Origin: Progne subis subis
Lineage: Eukaryota; Chordata; Aves; Passeriformes; Hirundinidae
NCBI GenBank assembly: GCA_022316685.1
Contig: JAKJHU010000620.1
Location: 62,001 to 126,000 of the forward strand
Reading direction: 5' to 3'
Length of the DNA stretch: 64,000 nt
The notes beneath the pieces are model-generated. The model made no database searches. It had not been told where the DNA came from and saw nothing but the letters and a program-made list of their open reading frames with translations. The position numbers and the translations under genes were made by a program. Shown in pieces: positions 20,104-31,483 of the stretch (positions are counted from its first letter, which is position 1; the number at the start of each line of letters is the position of its first letter).

Positions 20104-20559
20104 ATTCACTTCCAGGGGGTTCTGTCAAGTCCCAGTGGAACCTTGGTGCCATATTGTTCCACAGCCTCACAATGCTCTCCTGGCTTCCATGGGCTCCCTC
20201 TGTGACTCACTGCAGCCTTGGTTCCATCAGGGTCTCTTGGGTTCCACGGTGCACAAGCCTTTGTCACATCTGAGCCTTGCTTCCAGGAGTTCCATCGACT
20301 GACAGTGGCCGTCTGCATTCCATGAGGCCCAGCTAGATCACAGCAGAGCCTTGCTTTCATCAGGCTCCAATACCTGTTCTGCCAACTGACGGGGGTGATT
20401 TAAAGAACACAGAAACTGATGGAAAGAATGGTCTTATTCTACTGTGAATATTGAGGCAACAAAAATGAAAAATTATACATTCAATAAAACTATGTGCTTG
20501 GCTTTTGCAACAAGCAAAAAGAAAGCAAGGCAATGCACCTAATCATTATTATACAAGAG
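19820..20559 (+). repeat. Segmental duplication, left arm, block E
   Basis: Aligns with 62,255-62,994. Homology ends exactly at the left LTR of the ERVL-like provirus (ACAAGAG then TGTCTTGG), whereas the right arm continues ACAAGAGAAAGGAG. From 20,100 the sequence shows degenerate short repeats (GTTCCA/TTCCAT), also seen near 56,110-56,360. Confidence 0.8.
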
Positions 20560-21195
20560 TGTCTTGGTTTGAAAAAGACAGTTGTCTGCTAAGGAGAGGC
20601 AAGCCTCTGGGTTATTATAATTTAGAAGATTAAAAAAAAAAACTTTCGGTCAGAGCTATAGGGAAAAGGAATAACAGTCCTTTACTAGTAAATATAACAG
20701 GACAGACAAACAACAACAGCACTTATAATAACAGTAAAACAGAACCAAGAACCCTGAGGGCAAACGGTGGCAAAGTTCATCACTGATGGCTGCAAGCTGG
20801 AAGCGATGGATTTGTCCTCAGCAGACAGGCAGGGGGGTGCCCCGGCAGGCAAAGTGGGCAGTGCCGAAGAACCCGCAGCGGCTGGACCCCGGGCTGACCC
20901 AAAATCCAGCAGGGTAACGAAGAAACTCCGAATTCCTGGGCGCTTTAACAGATGATAGAATTCCCAGGACCAAACTCCTCCGTTAGCTGTGGACTCCAGG
21001 CAGCCACCCGTAGTCCGACCGTCCTCCCCGGGAAAGCTGAGAGAAGTGAGGCCACCCCCTAGCTCTCTCCGGAGCCTCCTCCCTTCCCCAAAACTAAGTG
21101 ATCAACTTCTTTTGTCAGGTTAAGCACCGCTTAAACTGCCCCTACTTAAACGGGGCGGGGGGGAAAAATTCTACAGGAGAACTTAACCCTCAACA
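20560..21195 (-). repeat. 3' LTR of the ERVL-like provirus
   Basis: Plus-strand ends TGTCTTGG and CTCAACA. It differs from the other LTR by roughly a dozen substitutions and a few homopolymer indels by eye, about 2 percent. Confidence 0.92.
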
Positions 21196-21303
21196 TTATC
21201 CACCCCGAATTTTTCCCACCCTAACATATTATATTGAATTTAAAACTTTAAATAATATACATATATATACACGTGAATATAAATACAGACACAGTCACAG
21301 TAT

Positions 21304-24300
21304 TCACCGAAAAACAAGGTCCCCTTGAGGTATGCAGCGGGTCTCTCCATCCTTTTGCATCACCCACCATGTGCAGCCAGGTCCCTGAGCAAAAACCACC
21401 CCACGAGCGGGATTGTCTTTGCTGGAGGCAGAATTAATCCAGACAGTTTTTCCCAACATTCCTCTCATGTGTACCACTGGAACCTTATCTCCATCTCTTG
21501 TTCTCAGGGGCTCAGACTGGGCAGGGCCTGCTCGGTTGGTGGAACCTCGAGTGTTCACTAACCAGGTGGCCTTTGCTAAATTAATCTCCCAGTTCTTGAA
21601 AGTCCCCCCACCCAGTGCCTTCAAAGTGGTTTTAAGCAGGCCATTGCACCGTTCAACTTTCCCGGCTGCTGGCGCATGATAAGGAATATGGTACACCCAC
21701 TCAATGCCATGTTCTCTAGCCCAGGTGTTTATAAGGCTGTTCTTGAAATGAGTCCCATTGTCTGACTCAATCCTCTCAGGGGTACCATGTCTCCACAGGA
21801 TTTGCTTTTCAAGGCCCAGGATGGTGTTCCGGGCAGTAGCGTGAGGCACAGGGTAGGTCTCCAACCATCCAGTGGTGGCTTCCACCATGGTCAGCACATA
21901 GTGCTTGCCTTGGCGGGTTTGGGGAAGGGTGATGTAGTCAATCTGCCAGGCTTCCCCGTACTTATATTTGGACCATTGTCCGCCATACCATAGGGGCTTC
22001 ACCCGCTTGGCCTGTTTGATGGTAGCACACGTCTCACAGTCATGGATAACCTGAGAAATACTGTCCATGGTTAGATCCACCCCTCGGTCTCGTGCCCACT
22101 TATAGGTGGCATCTCTGCCCTGATGGCCTGAGGCATCATGGGCCCATCGAGCTAGGAACAACTCTCCCTTGTGTTCCCAATCTAAGTCTATCTTTGACAC
22201 CTCTATCTTTGCAGCTTGATCTACCTGCTCGTTGTTTCGGTGCTCCTCATTAGCCCGACTCTTGGGGACATGGGCATCTACATGACGGACTTTGACAGGT
22301 AGCTTCTCTACCCTAGTGGCAATGTCCTTCCACTCATCTGCAGCCCAGATTGGCTTTCCTCTACGCTGCCAATTGGCCTTTCTCCACCTGTCCAGCCAAC
22401 CCCATAGAGCATTGGCTACCATCCACGAATCAGTGTAGAGGTAGAGCTTTGGCCACTTCTCTCTTTCAGCAATGTCCAGGGCCAGTTGAACAGCTTTGAG
22501 TTCAGCAAGTTGGCTTGACCCACCTTCTCCTTCAGTGGCTTCTGCAACCTGTCGTGTGGGGCTCCATACAGCTGCTTTCCACTTCCGGTTCATCCCTACG
22601 ATGCGGCAGGATCCATCAGTGAAAAGAGCATAGCGTGTTTCTTCTGCTGGTAGTTGGTTGTATGGTGGACCCTCTTCTGCACGTGTCACTTGTTCCTGCT
22701 CCTCTTCATCTGTGAGACCAAAGTTCTCACCTTCTGGCCAGTTTGTAATTATCTCCAAAATCCCAGGGCGATTTGGGTTTCCAATGCGGGCACGCTGAGT
22801 GATGAGGGCAATCCATTTGCTCCACGTGGCGTCGGTGGCATGATGGGTGGAGGGAACCTTTCCTTTAAACATCCACCCCAGCACTGGTAGTCGAGGTGCC
22901 AGCAGGAGTTGTGCTTCTGTGCCAATCACCTCTGAGGCAGCTTGAACTCCTTCATAGGCGGCCAAGATTTCCTTCTCTGTTGGAGTGTAGTTGGCTTCAG
23001 ACCCTCTGTAGCTTCGGCTCCAGAATCCCAGTGGTCGGCCCCGAGTCTCCCCAGGCACCTTCTGCCAAAGGCTCCAGGACAGGCCATTGTTCCCGGCTGC
23101 TGAGTAGAGCACGTTCTTCACATCTGGTCCTGTCCTGACTGGGCCAAGGGCTACTGCATGAGCGATTTCCTGCTTGATCTGGGCAAAGGCTTGTTGCTGT
23201 TCAGGGCCCCAGTGGAAATCGTTCTTCTTGCGGGTGACCAGGTAGAGAGGGCTCACAATCTGGCTGTACTCAGGAATGTGCATCCTCCAGAAACCTATGG
23301 CGCCTAGGAAAACTTGTGTTTCCTTCTTGCTGGTCGGTGGAGACATTGCGGTGATCTTATTGATGACCTCAGTGGGAATCTGCCGCCGTCCATCTTGCTA
23401 CTTTACTCCCAGGAACTGGATCTCTCGGGCAGGTCCCTTGACCTTGCTCTGCTTGATGGCAAAACCAGCTTTCAGGAGAATTTGGATGATCTTCTCTCCT
23501 TTCTCAAACACTTCCATTGCCGTGTTCCCCTACACAATGATGTCATCGATATACTGTAGGTGCTCCGGAGCCTCACCCTTTTCCAGTGCAGCCTGGATCA
23601 GTCCATGGCAGATGGTGGGGCTGTGTTTCCACCCCTGGGGCAGTCGGTTCCAGGTGTACTGCACGCCCCTTTAAGTGAAAGCAAACTGAGGCCTGCATTC
23701 TGCAGCCAGAGGAATGGAGAAAAATGCGTTAGCAATGTCAATGGTGGCGTACCATTTTGCTGCCTTGGACTCCAGCTCGTACTGGAGTTCCAGCATGTCC
23801 GGCACAGCGGCACTCAATGGTGGAGTCACTTCGTTCAAGGCACGGTAGTCCACAGTCAATCTCCATTCTCCGTCAGACTTGCGCACAGGCCAGATGGGGC
23901 TGTTGAAGGGTGAGTGGGTTTTGCTGACCACCCCTTGGCTCTCCAGCTCACGGATCATCTTGTGGATGGGGATCACGGCATCTCGATTTGTCCGGTACTG
24001 TCGGCGGTGCACCGTCGAGGTGGCAACTGGAACTCGTTGCTCTTCTACCTTTAGAAGTCCTACTGCAGATGGGTTCTCCGACAGTCCAGGCAAGCCATTC
24101 AATTTCTTAATGCCCTCTGCCTCCACAGCTGCTATTCCAAAAGCCCACCTGAGTCCTTTAGAGTCTTTGTAATAGCCATTCCGGAGGAAGTCTATGCCCA
24201 AAATACACGGGGCCCCTGAGCCAGTCACAATTGGATGTTTCTGCCACTCCTTCCTGGTCAGGCTCACCTCGGCTTCCAACAGAGTCAATTCCTGTGATCC

Positions 24301-24534
24301 CCCCGTCACCCCGGCAATGGAAATAGGTTCTGTCCCCACATATTCCGATGGTATCAGTGTACACTGCGAACCAGTATCAACTAAAGCTTCGTATTTCTGT
24401 GGCTCTGATGTGCCAGGCCATCGAATCCACACCGTCCAATAGATCCGGTTTTCCCGTGCCTCTCCCTGGCTAGAGGCAGGGCCCCTCTAGCACTGGTCAT
24501 TACTCCCTTCCTGGGCATACATGGTAGAGGTTCC
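21304..24534 (-). pseudogene. pol: ERVL-like pol (protease, RT, RNase H, integrase) with four stops
   Basis: One continuous frame overlaps the gag end in a different frame (+1 relative to gag). Domains in order: protease with ALVDTGSQ near 24,370; RT with RLTVDYRALNE near 23,860 and catalytic YIDD at 23,542-23,553; RNase H with FTDGSCR near 22,610 and YTDSW near 22,430; integrase with an HHCC finger (HDASGH, CETC) and DDE residues near 21,935, 21,755 and 21,645. The frame is cut by TAG at 24,487-24,489, TAA at 23,671-23,673, TAG at 23,530-23,532 (just after YIDD) and TAG at 23,398-23,400. There is no frameshift. All four fit G-to-A change of TGG, the signature of cytidine deamination on viral minus-strand DNA. 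The 23,346-21,304 portion alone is open for 680 codons. Confidence 0.9.
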
Positions 24535-26287
24535 TTTTACAGGGATCTGACATATCCTCACTTCTATAATACCTGGCAGCTTGGTCATGTGAGGTTGAGG
24601 CTACCTTCATCTTAGTGGAACCCCCTCGGTTAGTGTTTCTCTCCTTGAGCTCACGCACCCGTGCTGCCAGGGCAGAAGTGGGTTTCCCATGCCACCTTCC
24701 CATGTCTTCCCCATGGTCACTCAGAAAGAACCACAGGTCAGCTCGTGGGGTGTACCCTCTCTCTCTAGCTGGCGGCCGTTGAGCTCTGACTCTGGGGCCT
24801 GTAACTCGCACCGGTGCCACATAGGAACTGTTCCTCCTCATCTCCTCCCTCACCTCCCTCATCTCCTCTCTGAGTTCCTTAACCATGGCAGAGACCTGAG
24901 CCTGCATTGGGCCACTGATCATGCTCTCATAATTTCTAAGCTTGTTGGCCACAGAACCCACTGTCTCTCGGTTGTTATCGGCATTAATTGTTGCAATGAA
25001 GGTGGCGTATTGAGATGGTCCTAGAGTTGCCAGATTCCACAGCATTTGCCCTGTGCACCTGACTTTGTCGGGGTCATTATCATGCTGTCCACCCCTCCCA
25101 AAGAGTACCTCCAATACTGCCACTTCTCTCAGCTGTTGGATCCCTTCCTCAAGGGTCTTCCAGCGCATTCTATGATGGTGCTCCTGCATTCTGTCTCTGT
25201 GGACAAACCTCTCCCTTACACTCATTAAAAGCCGCTCCCAAAGGGAAAGGGGCCCTGGCTCCCTTACAAATACCTGATTCACACCCGAGTCCTGGGTCAA
25301 GGGTCCCAAATTCCTTGCCTCACTACTATCTAGCTGCACGCCTGTACCTATAAGGTCCCAGACGCGAACTAACCAGGCTGTATAAGCCTCACGTCCCCGT
25401 CGTGCAAGATCTTTTTGCAGATTACGGAGACTTTCATATGTCAGGGACTCGGTGATGATCTCAACCTCTGAGTCCCCCGCGGGTTGTGAGGGCCCTCCTT
25501 TCTTATCCTTGTTGCCTGGGTGCTCTGATTTCACCTTGTACTTCTTTGTTTCCACAGGGGCCACTGCTGCTGGCTGTGGCTGCTCCTGTGGTTCAGCTGG
25601 AACCTGGACGGTTGTGATGTCTGTGGGTTCCGCTGCTGCACCATCAGACTCTCCTTTGTCGGGGCAGGGGGAGGGTTTCTCAGCAGCTGGGGCTAATGAG
25701 GCTACTACAGGGGCAAGGTACTCCCTCAGCATCTCACCTATCTCCTTCACCAAATCTGGGTGGTTTATTCCTGAGGCAGGCTGTGGGGCAGGCTCAGGCT
25801 GTGGGGCAGGGTCAGGCTGTGGGGCAGTATCCTTATTCTCTAGGGGAGGTATCAGGGTGGTTACCCAGTCCAGTCTCCCCTTATCTCTAAATGCTACACA
25901 GAACAGGCATACCAGCAACACCAGCCACTGTATGATGTCATTAACATTCAGAGATTTGAACCCTTCAAAGACTGGTGGGGTAGGCCCAAAGAGCTGGGTG
26001 AAGGGTTGGGAAAAGGTTTCCCCTGGTGTCATTTCCTCACAGTATGTACCGTTGTTAAAGTAACTCCAAAAACACACAGTCAGTGTATGGTAGCCCTGAA
26101 TCCATGTGCCTGCCTTCCAGAGAAAATTAAAAATCCACGATTTCCTCACTTCATTAACCCATATAGCAAACTGGATGACAGCCACAGCAACCTTAGTTAC
26201 AGGGCCCATGTTTAGAAAAGGCCCTGCAAATGGGAGGACTACGGCCACACCCACATGCCACCCGAACCAGACAAAGGCAGACCACAT
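24500..26287 (-). CDS. gag: ERVL-like Gag with hydrophobic N-terminus
   Basis: This open frame of about 595 codons starts at the ATG at 26,287, about 70 bases after the PBS; upstream in-frame codons extend into the LTR and are not counted. The N-terminal about 130 residues contain two or three hydrophobic stretches (FVWFGWHVGVAVVLPFAG, VAVAVIQFAIWV, IIQWLVLLVCLFCVAF) and an N-glycosylation site, unlike the usual myristoylated or basic retroviral matrix. A proline-rich repeat (PAPQPEPAPQP) follows near 25,790, then a capsid-like region and a short charged coiled coil (KELREEMREVREEMR) near 24,860. No CCHC zinc knuckle is seen, which fits ERVL-type Gags. Assignment as Gag rests on position and length. 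The frame is uninterrupted although pol is damaged. Confidence 0.75.
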   Translation of the reverse strand: MWSAFVWFGWHVGVAVVLPFAGPFLNMGPVTKVAVAVIQFAIWVNEVRKSWIFNFLWKAGTWIQGYHTLTVCFWSYFNNGTYCEEMTPGETFSQPFTQLFGPTPPVFEGFKSLNVNDIIQWLVLLVCLFCVAFRDKGRLDWVTTLIPPLENKDTAPQPDPAPQPEPAPQPASGINHPDLVKEIGEMLREYLAPVVASLAPAAEKPSPCPDKGESDGAAAEPTDITTVQVPAEPQEQPQPAAVAPVETKKYKVKSEHPGNKDKKGGPSQPAGDSEVEIITESLTYESLRNLQKDLARRGREAYTAWLVRVWDLIGTGVQLDSSEARNLGPLTQDSGVNQVFVREPGPLSLWERLLMSVRERFVHRDRMQEHHHRMRWKTLEEGIQQLREVAVLEVLFGRGGQHDNDPDKVRCTGQMLWNLATLGPSQYATFIATINADNNRETVGSVANKLRNYESMISGPMQAQVSAMVKELREEMREVREEMRRNSSYVAPVRVTGPRVRAQRPPARERGYTPRADLWFFLSDHGEDMGRWHGKPTSALAARVRELKERNTNRGGSTKMKVASTSHDQAARYYRSEDMSDPCKRNLYHVCPGRE

Positions 26288-26356
26288 GATATCCAGTACA
26301 CAACAATGTAGGCACTTAAGAACTGTTATTCCTTTTTCTCTCAATGCCCCTCGAGC

Positions 26357-26374
26357 CCCACGAATTGGGCGCCA
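26357..26374 (-). promoter_or_regulatory. Primer-binding site, tRNA-Lys-like start
   Basis: On the minus strand TGGCGCCCAATTCGTGGG lies five bases inside the 5' LTR. The first ten bases equal the tRNA-Lys(1,2) primer site; the rest diverges by a small insertion. A lysine primer is unusual for a class III element, whose mammalian relatives use leucine. Confidence 0.55.
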
Positions 26375-26379
26375 AATTC

Positions 26380-27014
26380 TGTCTTGGTTTGAAAAAGACA
26401 GTTGTCTGCTAAGGAGAGGCAAGCCTCCGGGTTATTATAATTTAGAAGATTAAAAAAAAACTTTCGGTCAGAGCTATAGGGAAAAAGGAATAACAGTCCT
26501 TTACTAGTAAATATAACAGGACAGACAAACAACAACAGCACTTATAATAACAGTAAAACAGAACCAAGAACCCTGAGGGCAAACGGTGGCAAAGTCCGTC
26601 GCTGATGGCTGCAAGCTGGAAGCGATGGATTTGTCCTCAGCAGGCAGGCAGGGAGTGCCCCGGCAGGCAAAGTGGGCAGTGCCGAAGAACTCGCAGCGGC
26701 TGGACCCCGGGCTGACCCAAAATCCAGCAGGGTAACGAAGAAACTCCGAATTCCTGGGCGCTCTAACAGATGATAGAATTCCCAGGACCAAACTCCTCCG
26801 TTAGCTGTGGACTCCAGGCAGCCACCCGTAGTCCGACCGTCCTCCCCGGGAAAGCTGAGAGAAGTGAGGCCACCCCCCAGCTCTCTCCGGAGCCTCCTCC
26901 CTTCCCAAAACCAAGTGATCAACTTCTTTTGTCAGGTTAAGCACCGCTTAAACTGCCCCTACTTAAACGGGGCGGGGGGGGAAAAAATTCTACAGGAGAA
27001 CTTAACCCTCAACA
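26380..27014 (-). repeat. 5' LTR of the ERVL-like provirus
   Basis: Plus-strand ends TGTCTTGG and CTCAACA, identical to the left copy. It abuts the PBS on its left. Its outer neighbour is decayed class I ERV sequence, not a continuation of the duplicated arm. Confidence 0.92.
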
Positions 27015-27220
27015 GCAAGTCACCTAAATTACTATATTTTACAAATTTCTAGCTATGATTCTATCTTTCAAATAATTAGTTTATTCCCCAATGTGTTTTT
27101 TTTTCATGTTCCTCTTTCACTAATGACTATAGCATGTAAGAGGGGGAACATAAGTCTTCCTTTCCTTTTACCTGTAATAGCCCACCCCTCTTGTCCTTTT
27201 TACTGTGCTTTGGCTTACCT

Positions 27221-28599
27221 TCAATGGAAATTTGCCCATCTGGAATTAAGACTGCCTATCTCACCTTTAGCTGCTGCTTTTGCCTTTCTGCCCGCCAGCT
27301 TGTTTTCTTCATCCAATTCAGAGCTCACTTTTTGGTGTGCCTTGATATGCATGATGGCTGCCTTTTCAGGTAGCTGGGCTGCCTCCAACGGTTTTATTAT
27401 CACTTGTGCATGTTTAATACTTTTTCCTTGTCAATTCGACAGTCCTCTTTCTTTCCAGACAGCTCCATGTGCATGAACTACCCCAAATGCATACCTTAAG
27501 TCTGTGTAGATATTAACTTTCTTTCCTTTTGCCAGCTCTAAAGCCCAAGTTCAGGCAGTTATTTCAGCCTTCTGTGCCGAGGCGTTGGTTGGTAATGGTC
27601 CAGATTCTATTACCTCTCATCTCGTGGTAACCGCATACCCAGCATGCCTTCCACTGATGACACAGCTGCTTCCATCGGTGGACCAGGTCTCAGTATTCTT
27701 CAAATCTGGGCAACTGGAGTGGGTGGCTTCGATGGCCTCCAGGCAGTCATGGATCACTGGTTCTCCCATACACACGCTGAGGAAGGAAGCTGGATTCACA
27801 ATGTTAGTTACCACAATCTCAACATCATCTAATTCTACCAGTATGGCTTGGTACTTCAGGAGTCTCTGTGGGGAGAGTTAATGTCCCCCTTTCACTTTTA
27901 GGACTGCAGACACTGTGTGGGATACTGGCATGGTCATCTTCTGGCCTAGGATGAGCTTCCATGCCTCTTGGATGTTCACTGCCACTGCTGCAATGGCTCT
28001 GAGGCACCCTGGCCATCCCTTAGCTGCTGCATGCAGCTGCTTGGGCGAGTGCCCTGCGATATGGGCCCAGGCTTTGTGCCAGTATTCCCAAGGCGATCCC
28101 CTGCTTCTCATGTGAAAACAAAAAGAATGGTGTAGTCACGTCTGGAAGTCCCAGGGCTGGAGCTGACATGAGGGCCTTCTTTAGCTGGTTGAAGGCTCGC
28201 GTTTGCTTCTTTTGGAGATCCCTGCTCCCTTCCGTGATCAAGGCACACAGAGGTTTAACAAACAACCCATAGTTAAAAATCCACAGTCTGCACCACCCTG
28301 TCATGCCTAGAAAAGTGCTCAGTTCTTTTACTGTCTGGAGTTTTGGGGTCTGGCATATTGCTTCCTTGTGATTTAGGAGGCTTACCATCCACTCCAGACA
28401 TGCCTCCATATACTGTAACAGTTGTCTTCCTGATGGAGCTTCCCAGGATTCCAGATCTTTTGCTAGTTGTTCTCCAAACAAGGTGGGCAATTTTTTTTGA
28501 ACTCCTGCAGAAGCACTGTCCATGTGAGCTGACTTTTTTTTTATTCAAATGCAAAAATTTTCTGGCTGGCTTCATGGAGAGGAAGGCAAAAGAAAGCAT
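27221..28599 (-). pseudogene. pol: RT and RNase H remnants of the decayed ERV
   Basis: Broken frames carry an RT thumb/connection-like stretch (ELSTFLGMTGWCRLWI, FNQLKKALMSAPALGLPD) at 28,020-28,523, an RNase H-like WSTDGSSCVISG at about 27,690 and a later RNase H segment (IMHIKAHQK) at about 27,340. Multiple frameshifts separate them. They match the general gammaretroviral pol order. Confidence 0.75.
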
Positions 28600-28950
28600 C
28601 CTTTAAATCTAAAACAATAAACCATGTTAGTTCAGGTGTTAAACAAGTTAACAAAGTGTAAGGGTTGGGAACCACTGGGTATAAATCCTCAGTTATCCTA
28701 TTAACAGCTATAAGCCATCAGGCTTTTTAACAGAAAAAGAATTTCAATCACTAGGCTAATCCCTTAACTTTTCTTCAGGGGGTATTGCTTAACTCTAACT
28801 AGTTGTTTTCCTCTTTTTAAAACTTATCTTGCACTGGGGGTGCATTCTTTGCTCTCCTCGTATGTTAGAAGCTCAGACCCCAGAAAATACCTGATCTATT
28901 ATTTTCCTGTAAATCTCACCTTCACTTTTAACTTTAGCCTCATTAGTTAT

Positions 28951-29322
28951 CTACATCAAGCCTAACAATTCCACATATTGTTGGTCCTCAACCTCCAAAG
29001 TAATCTCTCCTTTTTTAAATACTATTTTTTTTTTTAGGGTTTTTTGTTTTTTTGGGTTTTTTTTCTCTAATAGTTCCAATAAATCCCTGCCCAAAAGTGC
29101 TGATGAAGCATTGGGCATATATAAAAACCTGTGAATTCCCAATTGTTTCCCAAGTTTATATTTCAATGGTCTACAAAAATAGGCTTTTTCAGATTGGCCA
29201 GTTACCCCTTTCACCATAACATAATCATCTGTTATTGGTATTAAAGCTTTATTTAACACTGAATATGTTGCCCCTGTGTTTATCAAAAACTTCATTTCTT
29301 TTTCTCTGTTCCCTAGTTTCAT
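28951..29322 (-). pseudogene. Retroviral protease remnant of the decayed ERV
   Basis: An open stretch of 123 codons with protease features: INTGATYSVLN, where the catalytic aspartate of the D-T-G triad is asparagine (codon AAC at about 29,276-29,278), and LLGRDLLELL at the C-terminal side. The change would inactivate the enzyme and is itself a G-to-A change. Confidence 0.75.
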
Positions 29323-29572
29323 TATAACTAGAGGGTCTCCTAGGGTAAGATCCTCCGGTCCATCTTAGTTTTTCTTAACATGAGCAACCACTGCCTCCCC
29401 GTTGTGATGTTCTCTTCTTTGGGTTGTTTCTGAGTCCAGGATGCTGTAGGAACGTCTGGAAAGGGCTCCTCTTCCTCACTGTCACTGCTGGGCAGTGGGA
29501 GAGATTTAGGAGTAAGTGGAGTAGTCGGAGTAGGGGATAAAGATGGAGTTGGAGTTAAAGGTGGAGCTGGAG

Positions 29573-29803
29573 TTAAAACAGAAATTGTTGCTCTAAATCA
29601 GCTTGATCAAGGCGCTGTTGTTTACACTGGGCACATTCTCTGTACCAGTTAGCAGAAGAACAATAGTAACATCCTGCACAAATTTTACACTGCAAAAGCA
29701 CCCAGGCACAGTGACAACCTCTAGATGCACCAAAAGCTGCAGGAAAATTCCCAAAAATACAAGATATTCCATTCACTTCTTTTTGACTTTCTAAATTCTC
29801 CAT
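29573..29803 (-). pseudogene. gag: Gag nucleocapsid remnant
   Basis: A short frame contains two cysteine-rich stretches, the second CYYCSSANWYRECAQC resembling a single retroviral zinc knuckle with the histidine replaced by tyrosine. A downstream proline/threonine-coding repeat (29,500-29,580) fits a Gag linker. The remaining gag is not recognisable. Confidence 0.5.
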
Positions 29804-31483
29804 AGCCCATTGCTCCTACTCCAGAGCCACTAGTCTCCCAACAGACATCTGATATTCACTTCTTTTTGACTTCCTAAATTCTCCACAGCTCATTGCTCCT
29901 ACTCCAGAGCCACTAGTCTCCCAACAGATATCTGATATAAACCTTCTAGATACATTCTCTTATTTTCTCTGTCTATTCACCAGTTTGCTGAATTCACAAA
30001 CTCCTACGAGTCAAGCCTAAACCACTTAGGTAAAGGATTTGCTTTTATTCATCTGGCCAGATTGAGTTTTCACACTGAAGTTACCCTTATTTGAATTCCA
30101 ACAATCTACAAACACAGTTTCCATACCTAAAATCACAACTAAGCTCTTGTCAAGGGTTTCTATTACTTTGTGGCAAACTGGTTCTGTTCTTTGTCTGTCC
30201 TCAATCTACTTCAAAAACATTCACGCTTCAGCTCTCAGAGGCTTATCAACTCTTTCACTCAGCTTATGCTGCACTTAAAACTTTTAACACAAGATGGATG
30301 TTGCCTCAAAAATACAGTTACAGTGAACACCCTCCCGGTAACCAAAACACACACACCACAGTCACAGCAGGGAGGGGGCTTTAAGGGTTTTCATACACCC
30401 CACTCGCTTCGTTTTTCCCCGGCCGTTTCAGTCGCCCAAAAACGGAACCGCGGGTCCAAACTCCTCAATCACTTTGTGCTGGTAGCACGTCTCAACAAAC
30501 TCTCTCACAATCTTTCTCACAGTCAAGATGCATTCACACAGTGTAACAACCACAAATCAGGATTTGCCCTTACAATAGTCCCGGATTCTAGCAAACTGAG
30601 CCCTCTATGGCACAGCAAATGGCAAAATCCCCTTCTGCCAGCAACTACAATCCGAGCCATCCATGGCCCGGTACAACAGCTTAACAGCTTTCTCTGCTGG
30701 CAACCAAGTACAACTGACCAGATACCAATCAAGCTTGCAAGCACACTACAGAGGCACAAGTTGTGCGTGGGACGTCTCCCACGACTTACCAACAGCCTTT
30801 CCTGACCATGCATACGCCTTACAGGTCAAATCACTTACGACACAAACTCTTACAAAACACAACACACACGGTGCACCAATAATTCTTCCACAGCCTAGAC
30901 ACACAAACCCACAAAACACAAATCTGTGCACACTACACACACCCACACCCACACACACCTGGTGCGCACGGAGCCGCAATCAGGATTTTCTGCGACGCAC
31001 GACGGGGCCCTTTGCATCTTAAAACTCAGGCTAGCCGCTCGAATTATGGATGACCAAGGTACCTTTAAACCAAAAACTGACAACAAACCCGGTTATCCTA
31101 TTGCCGCTGTTGCCCCCACCACGGGACACAGATTATCAAGGCACAACAAAAACCGATTGCCGCTCCCCACCACGGGACACAGGTTACCAAACCAAACCAA
31201 GCCAAACCAGGCTCTGCAGAGCAACCTAGGCATGCGTTGTGCAGGAGACGTCTCTCAGTGTCTTATCAACCGCCTTTACCAAAAAGGTACCTATTTTTCA
31301 AGTATAAACATACCTTTTTGTCCGGAGTTCTAGTAGTCAGGAGTTCTTGTCTGCTGCTGGATGAACAGATCGGGCAGCGGAGCCCACTCTTCCAGGAATA
31401 TCCCGGGGGCGCCCTGAGGGGGTCCTCCACCCGAGCTGGTCTCACAGCCGAGCAGAACCTTCTCCTGGCTGGCTCGCCAAACT

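Larger units (their letters stand above)
20560..27014 (-). mobile_element. ERVL-like (class III) provirus, minus strand, no env
   Basis: Two direct LTRs flank gag and pol read on the minus strand: 5' LTR 26,380-27,014, PBS, gag, pol, then only about 110 bp before the 3' LTR. No env is present, as usual for ERVL. RT and integrase resemble class III elements, and a related solo LTR at 60,176 has the 5-bp duplication expected of ERVL. The flanks here do not match (AAGAG on the left, GCAAG on the right), so the provirus is probably a recombinant or a misjoin. Pol has four in-frame stops. Confidence 0.9.

Noticed and set aside
20560..27014. A target-site duplication for the ERVL-like provirus
   Set aside because: AAGAG and GCAAG do not match, and the empty site at 62,990 supports only the left flank.
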